DNA of 64,000 bases from UBA2883 sp964017965 (lineage in GTDB: Bacteria > Cyanobacteriota > Vampirovibrionia > Gastranaerophilales > Gastranaerophilaceae): NCBI GenBank assembly GCA_964017965.1, contig CAXHNV010000001.1, positions 496,001 through 560,000 on the forward strand. Reading direction: 5' to 3'. The notes below the pieces were generated by a model. It did not search any database. It saw only the letters and a program-made list of their open reading frames with translations, and was not told where the DNA came from. Within the stretch, counting starts at the first letter, position 1. Every line of letters begins with the position of its first letter. The translations under genes were made by a program, and so were the position numbers. Shown here piece by piece: positions 34,909-43,786 of the stretch.

Positions 34909-35966
34909 TGATCAATAGGGTAGCAAGTTCAATAATCCCAAAAGCGACAAGCGTACTTGCAAACAATGCAGGTAAAAAGGGTGGACGACTTAAAAAAGCT
35001 TTGCAGAATCCGGTTTTACATAATGTACTGAAAACTGCAAACGAAAATCAGTTAATGACAAACGCAACTTATGCTTTAGCGTTATGTTGTATCGCAAGAC
35101 CGATAACAAACTTTGCGGTCACAAAGGATAAGCAGGACGCAGGTTATGCTTCATCCCACTCAATCGCATCAGGTGTAATGGGATTTGTATGGCCGATGAT
35201 TTTTGCAACACCGATTGCGATAGGTATGAGACAGATCCTTAAGAACCCTCAAAAATACCTCAAACCTTCAAGAATTAAACAATTCTATCCGGACGTAAAA
35301 ATTGTCGACGAACTCGACAAAGCAGGCAAGAAAATCGGAGAGAAGGTTGCCACTAACGCAAAAGGCAAAATGTTGAGAACTGATGGAACAATATTAGGAC
35401 AAGAAATAGAACCGTTTATGATATATGGAGATGTAGAGAGAGCCGCGTTTGAAGCAAAAAATGCCGGCTTTTTTGTTGATAAAAACGGTACAGTTCGCTC
35501 AAAATCAGTATTCAAAACTGAAAAGGGACAATTCAAGCTTGATGAAAAAGGCAACAAAGTCGGTTGTGCTGTACAAGGAGACGGTTTGTCTATTGATAAA
35601 GAAGGAAATGTTCTTTGTGAAATAGTAGAAGAAATCAATGGAGAAAAAGTTAAGCAAATAGTTCCTATGTCAACACTTTCTGATAGGGCTCTTACTCCGA
35701 TAACAGAAGAAATGGAAATGGGCGTTAAGAAAGAAGAAAATGTTAAGAAGTTTATAAATATGGTACCGGATACTATCCTTGCAATACCAAGAGCATACTT
35801 AACAATCAAACTTATTCCGCCAATATTAAAAGGTTTAGGTATCCAAAAAGCACCAAAAGGCGGTGCAGCAACTCCACAACAAGAAAATAATTCACAACCT
35901 GTAACATTAGCTATGAGAATGAAAGAATTACAATCACCGTTCTCAGCTATGAGAAAGGGGGCGTAA
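34905..35966 (+). CDS. Lineage-specific membrane-associated protein
   Basis: A 353-residue protein, family unknown. It has a basic N-terminus, hydrophobic stretches around residues 50-70 (TYALALCCIARPITNF) and 88-110 (GVMGFVWPMIFATPIAIG), and a central region with beta-rich repeats of the form DKNGT, DEKGN, DKEGN about every 15-20 residues. A third hydrophobic segment is near residue 295. AAAGGAACGT precedes the ATG. It is followed without gap by another membrane-associated gene. Confidence 0.7.
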   Translation: MMINRVASSIIPKATSVLANNAGKKGGRLKKALQNPVLHNVLKTANENQLMTNATYALALCCIARPITNFAVTKDKQDAGYASSHSIASGVMGFVWPMIFATPIAIGMRQILKNPQKYLKPSRIKQFYPDVKIVDELDKAGKKIGEKVATNAKGKMLRTDGTILGQEIEPFMIYGDVERAAFEAKNAGFFVDKNGTVRSKSVFKTEKGQFKLDEKGNKVGCAVQGDGLSIDKEGNVLCEIVEEINGEKVKQIVPMSTLSDRALTPITEEMEMGVKKEENVKKFINMVPDTILAIPRAYLTIKLIPPILKGLGIQKAPKGGAATPQQENNSQPVTLAMRMKELQSPFSAMRKGA

Positions 35967-36692
35967 ATGACTATATCAGCAATCAATCCTACAATGTCAT
36001 ATACATCACCTAACTTCAAGGGCGCTCCAAGAATGAACGCAGCTAATGTTCAAAGAGTAGCAGCGACTGTAACAGACGCTACAGAAAAAGCTCCGGGTGC
36101 TATTAAAAGATTCAGAAATGCTTGGAACAAAAAATATGGCGAAATAGTTGAAAAGTATATTACAAAACCTGTTTTAGCACCTGTTATGAACTCTAAGTTT
36201 ATCGGTGATTTTGCAGAAAAAACAAAGAATATCGATAAAATGGCTTGTCACATGACAACAGCAGGTTCTGTTGTTACAACTGCGACTTATGCAGGTGCGT
36301 CTCTTAAAACTTTAAGAAAAGACGAAGAACAAAAGAAACGTGCTAAGACACTCGTTTTAAATCAGGTAATGGTAACAGGCTTATCAACATTAGGTGCGTA
36401 TACTATCAACGATTGGCTCGGCGAGAAGACTAAAAAATTAGGTTATAAATTCAGAGAAGCTAACCAAGGTAATCCTAATTTATCAAGTTATATGAAAGGT
36501 TTTAAAGTCGCTCAAGGATTATTAATCTTCTCAGTAATGTACAGATATATCGCGCCGGTAGTTGTTACTCCGTTAGCAAGTAAGCTTGGTAACTACATTT
36601 TCGGTAAAGACGAAAAGAAACAGGCTCAGCAACCTGCACAGGCAACAGTAGTTCCTATGAAGGTAGCAAAAGAATTAAGCACACAAGCTTAA
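35967..36692 (+). CDS. Lineage-specific membrane protein with FKG patch
   Basis: A 241-residue protein, family unknown. The N-terminus carries MSYTSPNFKGAP (Phe at residue 17). Hydrophobic segments are near residues 95-115 and 175-200. The ATG follows the stop of the previous gene at once, so the two are coupled and probably work together. A terminator follows. Confidence 0.7.
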   Translation: MTISAINPTMSYTSPNFKGAPRMNAANVQRVAATVTDATEKAPGAIKRFRNAWNKKYGEIVEKYITKPVLAPVMNSKFIGDFAEKTKNIDKMACHMTTAGSVVTTATYAGASLKTLRKDEEQKKRAKTLVLNQVMVTGLSTLGAYTINDWLGEKTKKLGYKFREANQGNPNLSSYMKGFKVAQGLLIFSVMYRYIAPVVVTPLASKLGNYIFGKDEKKQAQQPAQATVVPMKVAKELSTQA

Positions 36693-36703
36693 GCATAAGA
36701 AAT

Positions 36704-36736
36704 AAAAAAGGGGTTGGCAATCGCCAACCCCTTTTT
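36704..36736. terminator. Bidirectional intrinsic terminator
   Basis: The stem AAAGGGGTTGGC / GCCAACCCCTTT with loop AATC, flanked by A and T runs, separates the convergent membrane-protein and SPFH genes. Confidence 0.93.
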
Positions 36737-36737
36737 C

Positions 36738-37706
36738 TTATTTGTTATCAAACATTTGCTTGATACCGTCAACGGAACTCAGGATTCCTGTCGCTTCATA
36801 AGGCATGTAAACGACCTTGTTATCCTGACCTTCTGTCATAGTCTTTAAGGTTTCAAGATATTTCATAGCGATTAAGTACTTATCAGGCTGACCTTTGTCG
36901 TTTAAGGCTTCTATAATCTTAGTGATAGCTTGTTGTTCACCGTCAGCTTCAACGATTCTGGCTTGAGCTACACCTTCAGCTTTAAGTATTGCTGCCTGTT
37001 TTTCACCTTCTGCGATGTTGATTGCTGATTCTTTCTCACCCTCAGCTTTTAGAATAGCAGATTTTTTCAAGCCCTCTGCTTCTAAAATAGCAGCACGTCT
37101 GTCACGTTCAGCCTTCATCTGTTTTTCCATTGCTGTTTGGATTTCTACAGGCGGAATAATGTCTTGTAATTCAACGCGGGTAACCTTTACACCCCATTTG
37201 TTTGTCGCATCATCAAGGATTATTCTGAGCTCCTGGTTTATCTTGTCACGTGAAACAAGGGTTTCATCCAAATCTATCTGACCAACAAGGTTTCTTAATG
37301 TTGTCTGTGTCAACTTTTCAATCGCATCAGGCAGGTTTTGAATTTCGTAAACTGCTGATTTCGGGTCAACTATCTGAAAATACAACAACGCGTTGATACT
37401 GATTGTTACGTTGTCTTTTGTGATAACGTTTTGTCTTGGAAAATCGTATACTGTTTCTCTCAAATCGATTCTTGAGATGTCTTTGATTACATAGTATGTC
37501 TTGCCGTCTATACCTTTTTGAGTAGTCTTCCAGGTTATATTTCTCGGATTATCAAGAAACGGGATTATGAAATTGAACCCTGATTCTAAGACTTTATGAA
37601 ACTTTCCGAGTCTTTCAATGATAATAACTTCTGCTTGCTTAACAATCACAATCCCTTTGATAAAGAACACGATTGCTAAAATAGTTAATAATGTAAGTGT
37701 AGACAT
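36738..37706 (-). CDS. SPFH/Band 7 (stomatin-like) membrane protein
   Basis: A 322-residue protein with one N-terminal transmembrane helix (LTLLTILAIVFFIKGIVIV) and the SPFH domain: AEVIIIERLGKFHKVLESGFNFIIP, FPRQNVITKDNVTISINALL. A long Ala/Glu/Lys-rich coiled-coil follows with the repeated phrase ILKAEGEKESA. The family (stomatin, QmcA) forms ring assemblies in the inner membrane and can regulate FtsH-type proteases. AGGGGGG precedes the start. It is a single minus-strand gene. Confidence 0.92.
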   Translation of the reverse strand: MSTLTLLTILAIVFFIKGIVIVKQAEVIIIERLGKFHKVLESGFNFIIPFLDNPRNITWKTTQKGIDGKTYYVIKDISRIDLRETVYDFPRQNVITKDNVTISINALLYFQIVDPKSAVYEIQNLPDAIEKLTQTTLRNLVGQIDLDETLVSRDKINQELRIILDDATNKWGVKVTRVELQDIIPPVEIQTAMEKQMKAERDRRAAILEAEGLKKSAILKAEGEKESAINIAEGEKQAAILKAEGVAQARIVEADGEQQAITKIIEALNDKGQPDKYLIAMKYLETLKTMTEGQDNKVVYMPYEATGILSSVDGIKQMFDNK

Positions 37707-37738
37707 TATGCCCCCCTCTTTCTTTTTTCTTTTCTTTT

Positions 37739-38977
37739 TTATTTATTTACCTTTTCAAAAATATCTCTAAGTACTATTTTAACGTGAGAATACGTTAATC
37801 CGCCCTGCATATAAACAGCGTAAGGCGGACGCATAGGACCGTCGGCTGAAAGTTCGATTGTAGAGCCTTCAATAAACGTTCCGCCTGCCATAATCAACTT
37901 GTCTTCATAACCCGGAACATCATCGGGAACAGGTGTTACGTAAGAATTGATAGGCGATAATGCCTGAATCGTACGACAAAACTCTTCTAACGGCTCAGGC
38001 TTGTTGAACGCTATTGTTTGGATTAAGTCTGTACGTTTTTCATAATACTTAGGTGTCGAAATATATCCGATATCTTCAAATATTTTTGCTGCCAGAACAG
38101 CGCCTTTGACAGCGTCACAAACAACAGAAGGCGCCATAAACAGACCTTGAAAAATCAATCGTAACTGGTTCAACATCGCACCGCCTTCACGTCCGATTCC
38201 GGGAGCTGTCAGTGCCATAGCTGCCTGCTCAACGTATTCTAGTTTGCCTGCGATATATCCGCCTGTTTCTACGATTCCGCCGCCTGCGTTTTTGATTAAT
38301 GAACCCGCGATTAAGTCCGCTCCGACCTCTAACGGTTCTTGTTTTTCTACAAATTCGCCGTAACAGTTGTCTACAAAGCAGATACAGTCAGGGTTTTTGG
38401 ATTTAACTATTTCACAAATCTTGCCTATGGTTTCAATATCAACTGACGGACGCAATGAGTACCCGCGTGAACGTTGGATTTCAACCATTTTTACGCTGCT
38501 GTCGATAGCTTTTTCTATCGCTTCCAAATCGACAGTACCGTCTTCTTTAAGCGCTACTTCATCATATAAAACCCCGTGTCCGATAAGCGATTCACGCTTG
38601 CCGCCACCAACTGTACCGATAACTTCTTGCATAGTGTCGTAAGGCGTACCGGTTACTGACACAAGCTTTTCACCGTGGCGAAGGTTCCCAAATAACGCAC
38701 ACGCTAATGTGTGTGTTCCGGATACAAAATGGTTACGCGCTAACGCTGCTTCTGCCTTGAATACCTGAGCAAACACGTTATCCAAAACCTCTTTGCCTAA
38801 ATCGTCATGACCGTAACCTGAAACAGTGTAAAAATGTTCCGGTGCAACCTTGTTATCAATAAAAGCCCTTAAAACCTTCTCTTGATTGTAATCACGTATC
38901 TCTTCAAGCTCCTCAAACTGAGGACGCAAAATCTCTTCTGCCTGTTTTATATGCGCTATTGTTTTTTCGCTTACCAT
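37739..38977 (-). CDS. Methionine gamma-lyase family (aluminium-resistance-type) PLP protein
   Basis: A 412-residue PLP-dependent protein of the family formerly called aluminium resistance protein (YnbB-like). Visible hallmarks are the N-terminal RAFIDNKVAPEHFYTVSGYGH, NHFVSGTHTL, the PLP region FVDNCYGEFVE with the Schiff-base lysine in GSLIKNAGGGI, and GREGG. The true substrate is not established; members are predicted carbon-sulfur lyases. AGGTG lies before the ATG. It follows the SpoIID-like gene by eight bases. Confidence 0.87.
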   Translation of the reverse strand: MVSEKTIAHIKQAEEILRPQFEELEEIRDYNQEKVLRAFIDNKVAPEHFYTVSGYGHDDLGKEVLDNVFAQVFKAEAALARNHFVSGTHTLACALFGNLRHGEKLVSVTGTPYDTMQEVIGTVGGGKRESLIGHGVLYDEVALKEDGTVDLEAIEKAIDSSVKMVEIQRSRGYSLRPSVDIETIGKICEIVKSKNPDCICFVDNCYGEFVEKQEPLEVGADLIAGSLIKNAGGGIVETGGYIAGKLEYVEQAAMALTAPGIGREGGAMLNQLRLIFQGLFMAPSVVCDAVKGAVLAAKIFEDIGYISTPKYYEKRTDLIQTIAFNKPEPLEEFCRTIQALSPINSYVTPVPDDVPGYEDKLIMAGGTFIEGSTIELSADGPMRPPYAVYMQGGLTYSHVKIVLRDIFEKVNK

Positions 38978-38985
38978 TTTTTCAC

Positions 38986-40650
38986 CTATAATAGTTTAAT
39001 ATACATCTTCATTGGTTTAACCCTATCCATGCGGCGTAAATCAAGCCTGTTTTGACAAGGCGGAGTGAAGATTACCACATTCAATTCACCCTGTTTTATG
39101 TATTTGCTGATGTTTATCTCACATCGTTGCTTTTTGCCCGCATTCTCAAGGTTAAGATTCACAATCTCATTGTTTATTTTCATCTGTAAAACTTCTGTAT
39201 CATTCTTGTTTGGAATAACAAGAATAGCCTGTTTTTTAGGTGCATAGAACGATTGAGAAATGTATTTGTCTTTTAGTTCAATCGGGTTTGTACCTAAACA
39301 AATCTCGTTATAATAATGTTTGAGGATAGTTTCAAAATTCATACGGCATTTTTGCGCCATATACATAGCACCAAACTGGCTCAAGCCGCAGCCGTGACCG
39401 AATCCGCCGCCGTAAGCTACGATATCGGACCAGTTACCCTCATCATCAATTTCATATTTAAAAACAACATTCGCGCTCGGTAATGCTTTACCGTCTTTTG
39501 TGAAAGCACGTCTGATTACAAGCTCTTTTTCGATTACGAAAGTGTTTTTATCAGTTACGACTTCCATAGAGATTATCTTGCCGGATTCGCCGCGTTTTGT
39601 TACTTTTATCTCTTTAAGCTCACCAAATTCATCGGAATGAGTGAGCGCAGGGTTTACAAACCCTGTTTTCGATTGAACGATAAGCGTTGCTTTGAGCGCT
39701 TTTTCAAGCTCTTCTTTTGTCCATTTTCTCGTCCAACGATAGAGCGGTGAGAACATGTCATAAGATATTGGTCTTGTTGAATAAAACTTATATGCTTCTT
39801 CTTCATCGTTCAGAGGTTTAAATTTTGGCAAATCGGGTTTTGCGATTAGATATTTCTTTTCAGGCGCAGGGAATGCGCGAGTTTTTGGTTCAGAGAATGT
39901 ATTTGAATAAGATTCTGTATAACCGCCTGCAGTTGAACTAAAGACAGCCAGAATCATCTCATCATTGTATAATGCTACGATTCCGTGAGTTTCTTCGATT
40001 GCTTTGTTTGCGATTGCTGATTCTCGGTTGTAGCCGTGATAGACTTGACTTGCAACACTGTCAACGACATCATAATAGCGACCGTTGTTGTTTTTGCAGG
40101 CAAGAGAATAGTTTCTTGCAGCTACTGACTGAGATTTCAACGCTTCTAACCCGAACCCGACAGGCATTTCTGAAGGAACAACACCTTTGAGGTAGTGTTC
40201 AACATCCAAACGGTTGATTAATAAAAACTTATCCGGTTTGTTAGGCAAACCCGTAATTTTCAGCTCACCCCGATATAGAGCGGGTTTGCCCCCTCTAGTA
40301 AAGTCCTTTATACCCAGGACACCACTCATACAAATGAATGAAAAATCGCCTTTTATTAGGTAGGATTCTACCTTTTCCGAGTCGGGTGAAAAGATGTCTA
40401 TGTTGAACTCGTCTTCTGAGCGTGTTACTTGAGCGTAGTTGCCTTTTAATATCTCGATTTCGCAATCAGGCGCTTTGATTAGAGCTTCTTCTGTTCCGTA
40501 GATTGAAACAGAGGTTTTTTCTACGGTTGTGTATTTAGCGTCCATTATACCTACGTTAACCATAGCATTTGAGGGGTATGCGTAGGTCGAAACACAGCCT
40601 AATAATGCTATGAAGAGGGTTAGGATTGTTTTAATTATTTTGTTTCCCAC
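38986..40650 (-). CDS. SpoIID/LytB-domain exported protein
   Basis: A 554-residue protein with a signal peptide (KIIKTILTLFIALLGCVSTYA) and a SpoIID domain: LDVEHYLKGVVPSEMP, LKSQSVAARNYSLACK, AVFSSTAGGYTES, and the GGFGHGCGLSQFGAMYMAQ region with conserved His and Gln. SpoIID proteins are lytic transglycosylases that remodel peptidoglycan; in non-spore-formers they act in cell-wall turnover. It starts at GTG 40650, overlapping the cysS stop by 16 bp. The C-terminal 90 residues form an extra beta-rich part. Confidence 0.88.
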   Translation of the reverse strand: MGNKIIKTILTLFIALLGCVSTYAYPSNAMVNVGIMDAKYTTVEKTSVSIYGTEEALIKAPDCEIEILKGNYAQVTRSEDEFNIDIFSPDSEKVESYLIKGDFSFICMSGVLGIKDFTRGGKPALYRGELKITGLPNKPDKFLLINRLDVEHYLKGVVPSEMPVGFGLEALKSQSVAARNYSLACKNNNGRYYDVVDSVASQVYHGYNRESAIANKAIEETHGIVALYNDEMILAVFSSTAGGYTESYSNTFSEPKTRAFPAPEKKYLIAKPDLPKFKPLNDEEEAYKFYSTRPISYDMFSPLYRWTRKWTKEELEKALKATLIVQSKTGFVNPALTHSDEFGELKEIKVTKRGESGKIISMEVVTDKNTFVIEKELVIRRAFTKDGKALPSANVVFKYEIDDEGNWSDIVAYGGGFGHGCGLSQFGAMYMAQKCRMNFETILKHYYNEICLGTNPIELKDKYISQSFYAPKKQAILVIPNKNDTEVLQMKINNEIVNLNLENAGKKQRCEINISKYIKQGELNVVIFTPPCQNRLDLRRMDRVKPMKMYIKLL

Positions 40651-42008
40651 GTTGTACCTTCTTTTGAGTCTTTGAGGATGATGCCGACTTCATCGAGCAC
40701 AACTCTGATTTTATCGGCTAAATCCCAGTTCTTTTCTGCGCGGGCTTGTTTACGGTCTTCGATTAGCTCTTCCATTGAGGAATATGATTTACCAAGCTTT
40801 GCGTTCACTGTTGCGAGGATATTTGAGATTTCTTCTTCTGAGAGCTGAGCTTTTTCGAAGGTGAAACCCAGTGTAGTTGCCAGTTTATAAAGGATTGTGA
40901 ACGCGCCTTCGACATCTTTGTTTGCTTTGTTTGTCAGGTCAAAGAGGACAGCGAGTGCTTTTGATGTGTTCAGGTCGTCGTCCATGGCTTCTACAAATTG
41001 TTTATATTCATCTGTTTTGGTGATGTCGAGTGATTCATCGATTTTGGTTTGTTTAGCGTTAAGCATACGTTTCACGCCTGCTGCAGCTGATTGGAGTGCT
41101 TCGTCGGAGAACTCTACAGGCATGCGGTAATGGTTTGTGAGAATGAAGAATCGGATTGTGTTTGAATCGTAGGTTTTTAATAAATCGTTTATTGTTAAGA
41201 AGTTGCCCAGTGATTTAGACATTTTTTCTTTGTTTATGGTTACGAATCCGTTGTGCATCCAGTAGTTAACGAACTTACAGCCGTTAGCACATTCTGATTG
41301 AGCGATTTCGTTTTCGTGGTGCGGGAAGATGAGGTCAGCACCGCCTGCGTGGATATCGATTGTTTTGCCGAGGTGTTTTTTACTCATGGCAGAGCATTCG
41401 ATGTGCCAACCCGGGCGACCTGTGCCCCATGGTGATTTGTAGCCGAATTTTTCGTCTTTCTTCCATAATGCAAAGTCGAGCGGGTTTTCTTTTTGGACGC
41501 CGACTTCTATGCGGGCACCGCTCATTAGTGAATCTATCGGTTGTTTTGAGAGCTTGCCGTAGTCTGAGAATTTTGAGACACGGAAGTAGACATCTCCGTT
41601 GGTTTCGTAGGCGAAGCCTTTGTTTATGAGTTCTTTAACCATACCTATCATTTCGCCGAGGGTTTTTGTTGCAAACGGTTCTTTGTCGGGTTGGAGGTTA
41701 TTTAGAGCTTTCATACTTTCGGTGAACTGGTTATACCAGTAGGTTGAGACTTCTTCCGGGGTTTTGTTTTCTGATTCTGATTTTTTAAGGATTTTGTCAT
41801 CGACGTCGGTGACGTTACGACAGTAGGTTACGTCGTAGCCTTTGAACTTGAGGTAGCGGTAGAGGACATCCCAGGTAATGTAGCAGCGTGCGTGACCGAG
41901 GTGAGCATTATCATAGACGGTTGGACCGCAGACATACATTTTAACTTTGTTTTCTTCTATGGGTTTAAATTCTTCAAGTTGGTTTGAATATGAATTAAAT
42001 AGTTTCAT
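40635..42008 (-). CDS. cysS: Cysteinyl-tRNA synthetase
   Basis: A 457-residue class I synthetase. It has CGPTVYDNAHLGHARCY (HIGH-type motif and zinc Cys), WHIECSAM, HHENEIAQSECA (zinc ligands) and EKMSKSLGNF (KMSKS). CysRS charges tRNA-Cys. Its stop overlaps the start of the SpoIID-like gene, so both come from one transcript. Confidence 0.97.
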   Translation of the reverse strand: MKLFNSYSNQLEEFKPIEENKVKMYVCGPTVYDNAHLGHARCYITWDVLYRYLKFKGYDVTYCRNVTDVDDKILKKSESENKTPEEVSTYWYNQFTESMKALNNLQPDKEPFATKTLGEMIGMVKELINKGFAYETNGDVYFRVSKFSDYGKLSKQPIDSLMSGARIEVGVQKENPLDFALWKKDEKFGYKSPWGTGRPGWHIECSAMSKKHLGKTIDIHAGGADLIFPHHENEIAQSECANGCKFVNYWMHNGFVTINKEKMSKSLGNFLTINDLLKTYDSNTIRFFILTNHYRMPVEFSDEALQSAAAGVKRMLNAKQTKIDESLDITKTDEYKQFVEAMDDDLNTSKALAVLFDLTNKANKDVEGAFTILYKLATTLGFTFEKAQLSEEEISNILATVNAKLGKSYSSMEELIEDRKQARAEKNWDLADKIRVVLDEVGIILKDSKEGTTWETK

Positions 42009-42159
42009 CGGGAATCCTCATAACAATAAATAGTACGAATGTATTTTACATCAAACAAAAACATGTTACAAATCGGCAACAAAGTAGCAAAAATTAATTT
42101 GTAGGGATGTTATATAAGTGTGTGTGTAAGTTAATTATAAACGAAAGGGGAATTAGTTT

Positions 42160-42588
42160 ATGAACAGTGTATCTTTCAATCCGGGCGTTAATGCAGTAAA
42201 TTTTCAATCAAAGACAGAGAAAGTAGAAAACACAAACTTATTAAAACAAGATGCACCGAGTGATTCTGTAGAGATTTCGAAGAAAGACGGTGCTGGAGCT
42301 TTGAGTAAAGAAGATAAACAAGAAATTTTACAAAAAGCAAAGACTAAGGCAGCAGGCTGGTCAGTATTTGGTGAAATATTCAGTACATTGTACTATGGCT
42401 TACGTTCAGACAAGACAGTTGCTAAGAAATATGATTTAGACCCTGAAAAGGATAAAGATTTCGTAAAACAGATTAAACGTGAACAGGTTATATCAACCTT
42501 ACCAGGAGCGTTATTACCAGGAGGCGGTGGTGTAATTGCTTGGTTATATAACAAAACCCGTGACGCATCAAAATTAGATGTAAAATAA
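42160..42588 (+). CDS. Lineage-specific protein
   Basis: A 142-residue protein, family unknown. The N-terminus has two Phe patches (SVSFNPG and AVNFQSKT, Phe at residue 15), then a Lys/Glu-rich helical region and a Gly-rich hydrophobic stretch (TLPGALLPGGGGVIAWLY) near the C-terminus. AAAGGGG precedes the ATG. It is the last chromosomal gene left of the inserted element and ends in its own terminator. Confidence 0.7.
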   Translation: MNSVSFNPGVNAVNFQSKTEKVENTNLLKQDAPSDSVEISKKDGAGALSKEDKQEILQKAKTKAAGWSVFGEIFSTLYYGLRSDKTVAKKYDLDPEKDKDFVKQIKREQVISTLPGALLPGGGGVIAWLYNKTRDASKLDVK

Positions 42589-42610
42589 GGTTTAGATATA
42601 GACTAAAACA

Positions 42611-42638
42611 AAAAGAGGTTCACCGAACCTCTTTTTTT
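42611..42638. terminator. Intrinsic terminator at the left edge of the inserted element
   Basis: AGAGGTTC / GAACCTCT with loop ACC and flanking A and T runs. In the uninterrupted chromosome it would stand directly after the tRNA-Glu 3' end on the other strand, so it probably ended both the lineage gene and tRNA-Glu. Confidence 0.9.
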
Positions 42639-42641
42639 ATT

Positions 42642-42651
42642 ATGGTACCCC
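42642..42651. other. Left attachment core of the element
   Basis: ATGGTACCCC, identical to the core at the tRNA-Glu end (54148-54157). It sits four bases after a terminator T-run. The flanking bases beyond the core differ, as expected for a serine recombinase with a short identity region. Confidence 0.65.
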
Positions 42652-42736
42652 TAGAAGATGAGGCTTGGAAAAGTTTTATAGATACTTTATATAAACTTCA
42701 ATATGTATTAAAAAACAGAACAATTATTTAAATAGT

Positions 42737-43549
42737 TTATTTATCTAAGGAACGAAACAATGGTAAGTCATATATGTTTGCACTTACTTCTGTTTTAGAT
42801 TCTTTCTTAATTTCATACATTTCTCTTAGAATAGTCCACGGTGATGGCAAATCTTTCGGGGTATAACCATTATATATGGCAATATCATCGCACAAATCTA
42901 ATAAAATACGATGTTTATTATAATAATACTCCATTTCATCATCTCTATTAATATCAATATCCAATAAATCAGGTCTTAAATCTTTTATAGTTAACAAAAT
43001 ATTCCTTACAGAAGGTTTAGATGAAAATCGTGGAAATTCATTTATTCCTTTTATATTATTGCCAATATAGTATTCAAATAAAAATAATGCATCTATATAT
43101 TCTATTTTATTTTGTTCATAATCCTTGAAATTATAATGTGCAATAGCATTTCTTAAATCAGTTATTAATAATCGTGAACTTGTAAGTTTAGCAAATTTTT
43201 CAGGAACGTTAACATAAAATTTATCAATTATTTCTTTTTTACGAAACTGCTTACAGCATAATACTAAAAATAAAACATCAGATAAATACATAATATTAAT
43301 CAAACGAGTAAATTTTTGAGTTGATGTAGTTATCTGAGGATTTTTTATAATTGCACGAAAAGAATTCCCATTTTTATTATTATATCTTTCTAAACGATTT
43401 TTATTTTCAAAGAATTTTTTAAATTCTAAAAGAACATTTTCTTTATAACAAGGTATAACAGAATCAATTACTCTCTGTTTTATTTGCATTTCTAAACGCA
43501 TTAATCTACTATAAATTTTAGAAAATTCAAAATAATATTTCTCAAGCAT
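42737..43549 (-). CDS. HEPN-domain (Abi/AbiF-like) probable RNase
   Basis: A 270-residue AT-rich gene product. Residues 133-138 form RNAIAH within TDLRNAIAHYNF, the R-N-x3-H signature of HEPN ribonucleases. The helix before it (FAKLTSSRLLITD) and the overall helical layout resemble abortive-infection (Abi_2/AbiF-type) proteins, but I cannot assign the family firmly. A structured-RNA transcription unit lies directly upstream (43574-43671). No Shine-Dalgarno is visible; TATAAT ends only six bases before the ATG, so leaderless translation or readthrough from the RNA is possible. It is the leftmost gene of the element. Expected role: a toxin or phage-triggered RNase held in check by the RNA. Confidence 0.78.
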   Translation of the reverse strand: MLEKYYFEFSKIYSRLMRLEMQIKQRVIDSVIPCYKENVLLEFKKFFENKNRLERYNNKNGNSFRAIIKNPQITTSTQKFTRLINIMYLSDVLFLVLCCKQFRKKEIIDKFYVNVPEKFAKLTSSRLLITDLRNAIAHYNFKDYEQNKIEYIDALFLFEYYIGNNIKGINEFPRFSSKPSVRNILLTIKDLRPDLLDIDINRDDEMEYYYNKHRILLDLCDDIAIYNGYTPKDLPSPWTILREMYEIKKESKTEVSANIYDLPLFRSLDK

Positions 43550-43573
43550 AGAGTAATTATAACATAATTAAAA

Positions 43574-43671
43574 ACCAAAAAGTGCACATGTTTTCACATA
43601 TGCACTTACTTGCTTTTGTACCAAGGGGACTTATCTGGTAAGCCTATGCCCTTTCAATTTGACAAGGGTAC
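43574..43671 (-). ncRNA. Structured small RNA upstream of the HEPN gene (putative RNA antitoxin)
   Basis: On the minus strand, a near-consensus promoter gives a start at about 43671, exactly where a fold begins. TGTACC near the 5' end pairs with GGTACA. Inside it, CCCTT pairs with AAGGG and GGCTTA pairs with TAAGTCC over loop CCAGA, giving a closed multi-branch shape. A terminal hairpin (AGTGCATATG / CATGTGCACT, loop TGAAAA) is followed by TTTTTGGTTTTT, an intrinsic terminator. The HEPN ATG lies about 25 bases beyond. No open reading frame explains this conserved-looking architecture. There are no tandem repeats of the ToxI kind. Exact ends are inferred. Confidence 0.68.
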
Positions 43672-43677
43672 ATTACC

Positions 43678-43706
43678 ATTATAATGTATGTCATGACACA
43701 ATTCAA
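43678..43706 (-). promoter_or_regulatory. Promoter of the small RNA / HEPN unit
   Basis: On the minus strand TTGAAT (43706-43701) and TATAAT (43683-43678) are spaced by 17 bp, a nearly perfect sigma-70-type promoter, lying about 80 bp after the KAP gene stop. Confidence 0.75.
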
Positions 43707-43786
43707 TACTAAATCATGGTTTCATGAAGAATTGTAAATATGTGTTTTCTATATGTAATATATTCCCCATAGAAATTAAAGTAATA

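Noticed and set aside
35285..36019. Open frame of 244 codons antisense to two lineage membrane-protein genes
   Set aside because: The sense genes are coupled, with a ribosome binding site and terminator; the antisense frame is Ser/Ile-rich shadow sequence.
43550..43786. ToxI-like tandem repeats in front of the HEPN gene
   Set aside because: I looked for direct repeats of about 35 nt and saw none; only one structured unit is present.
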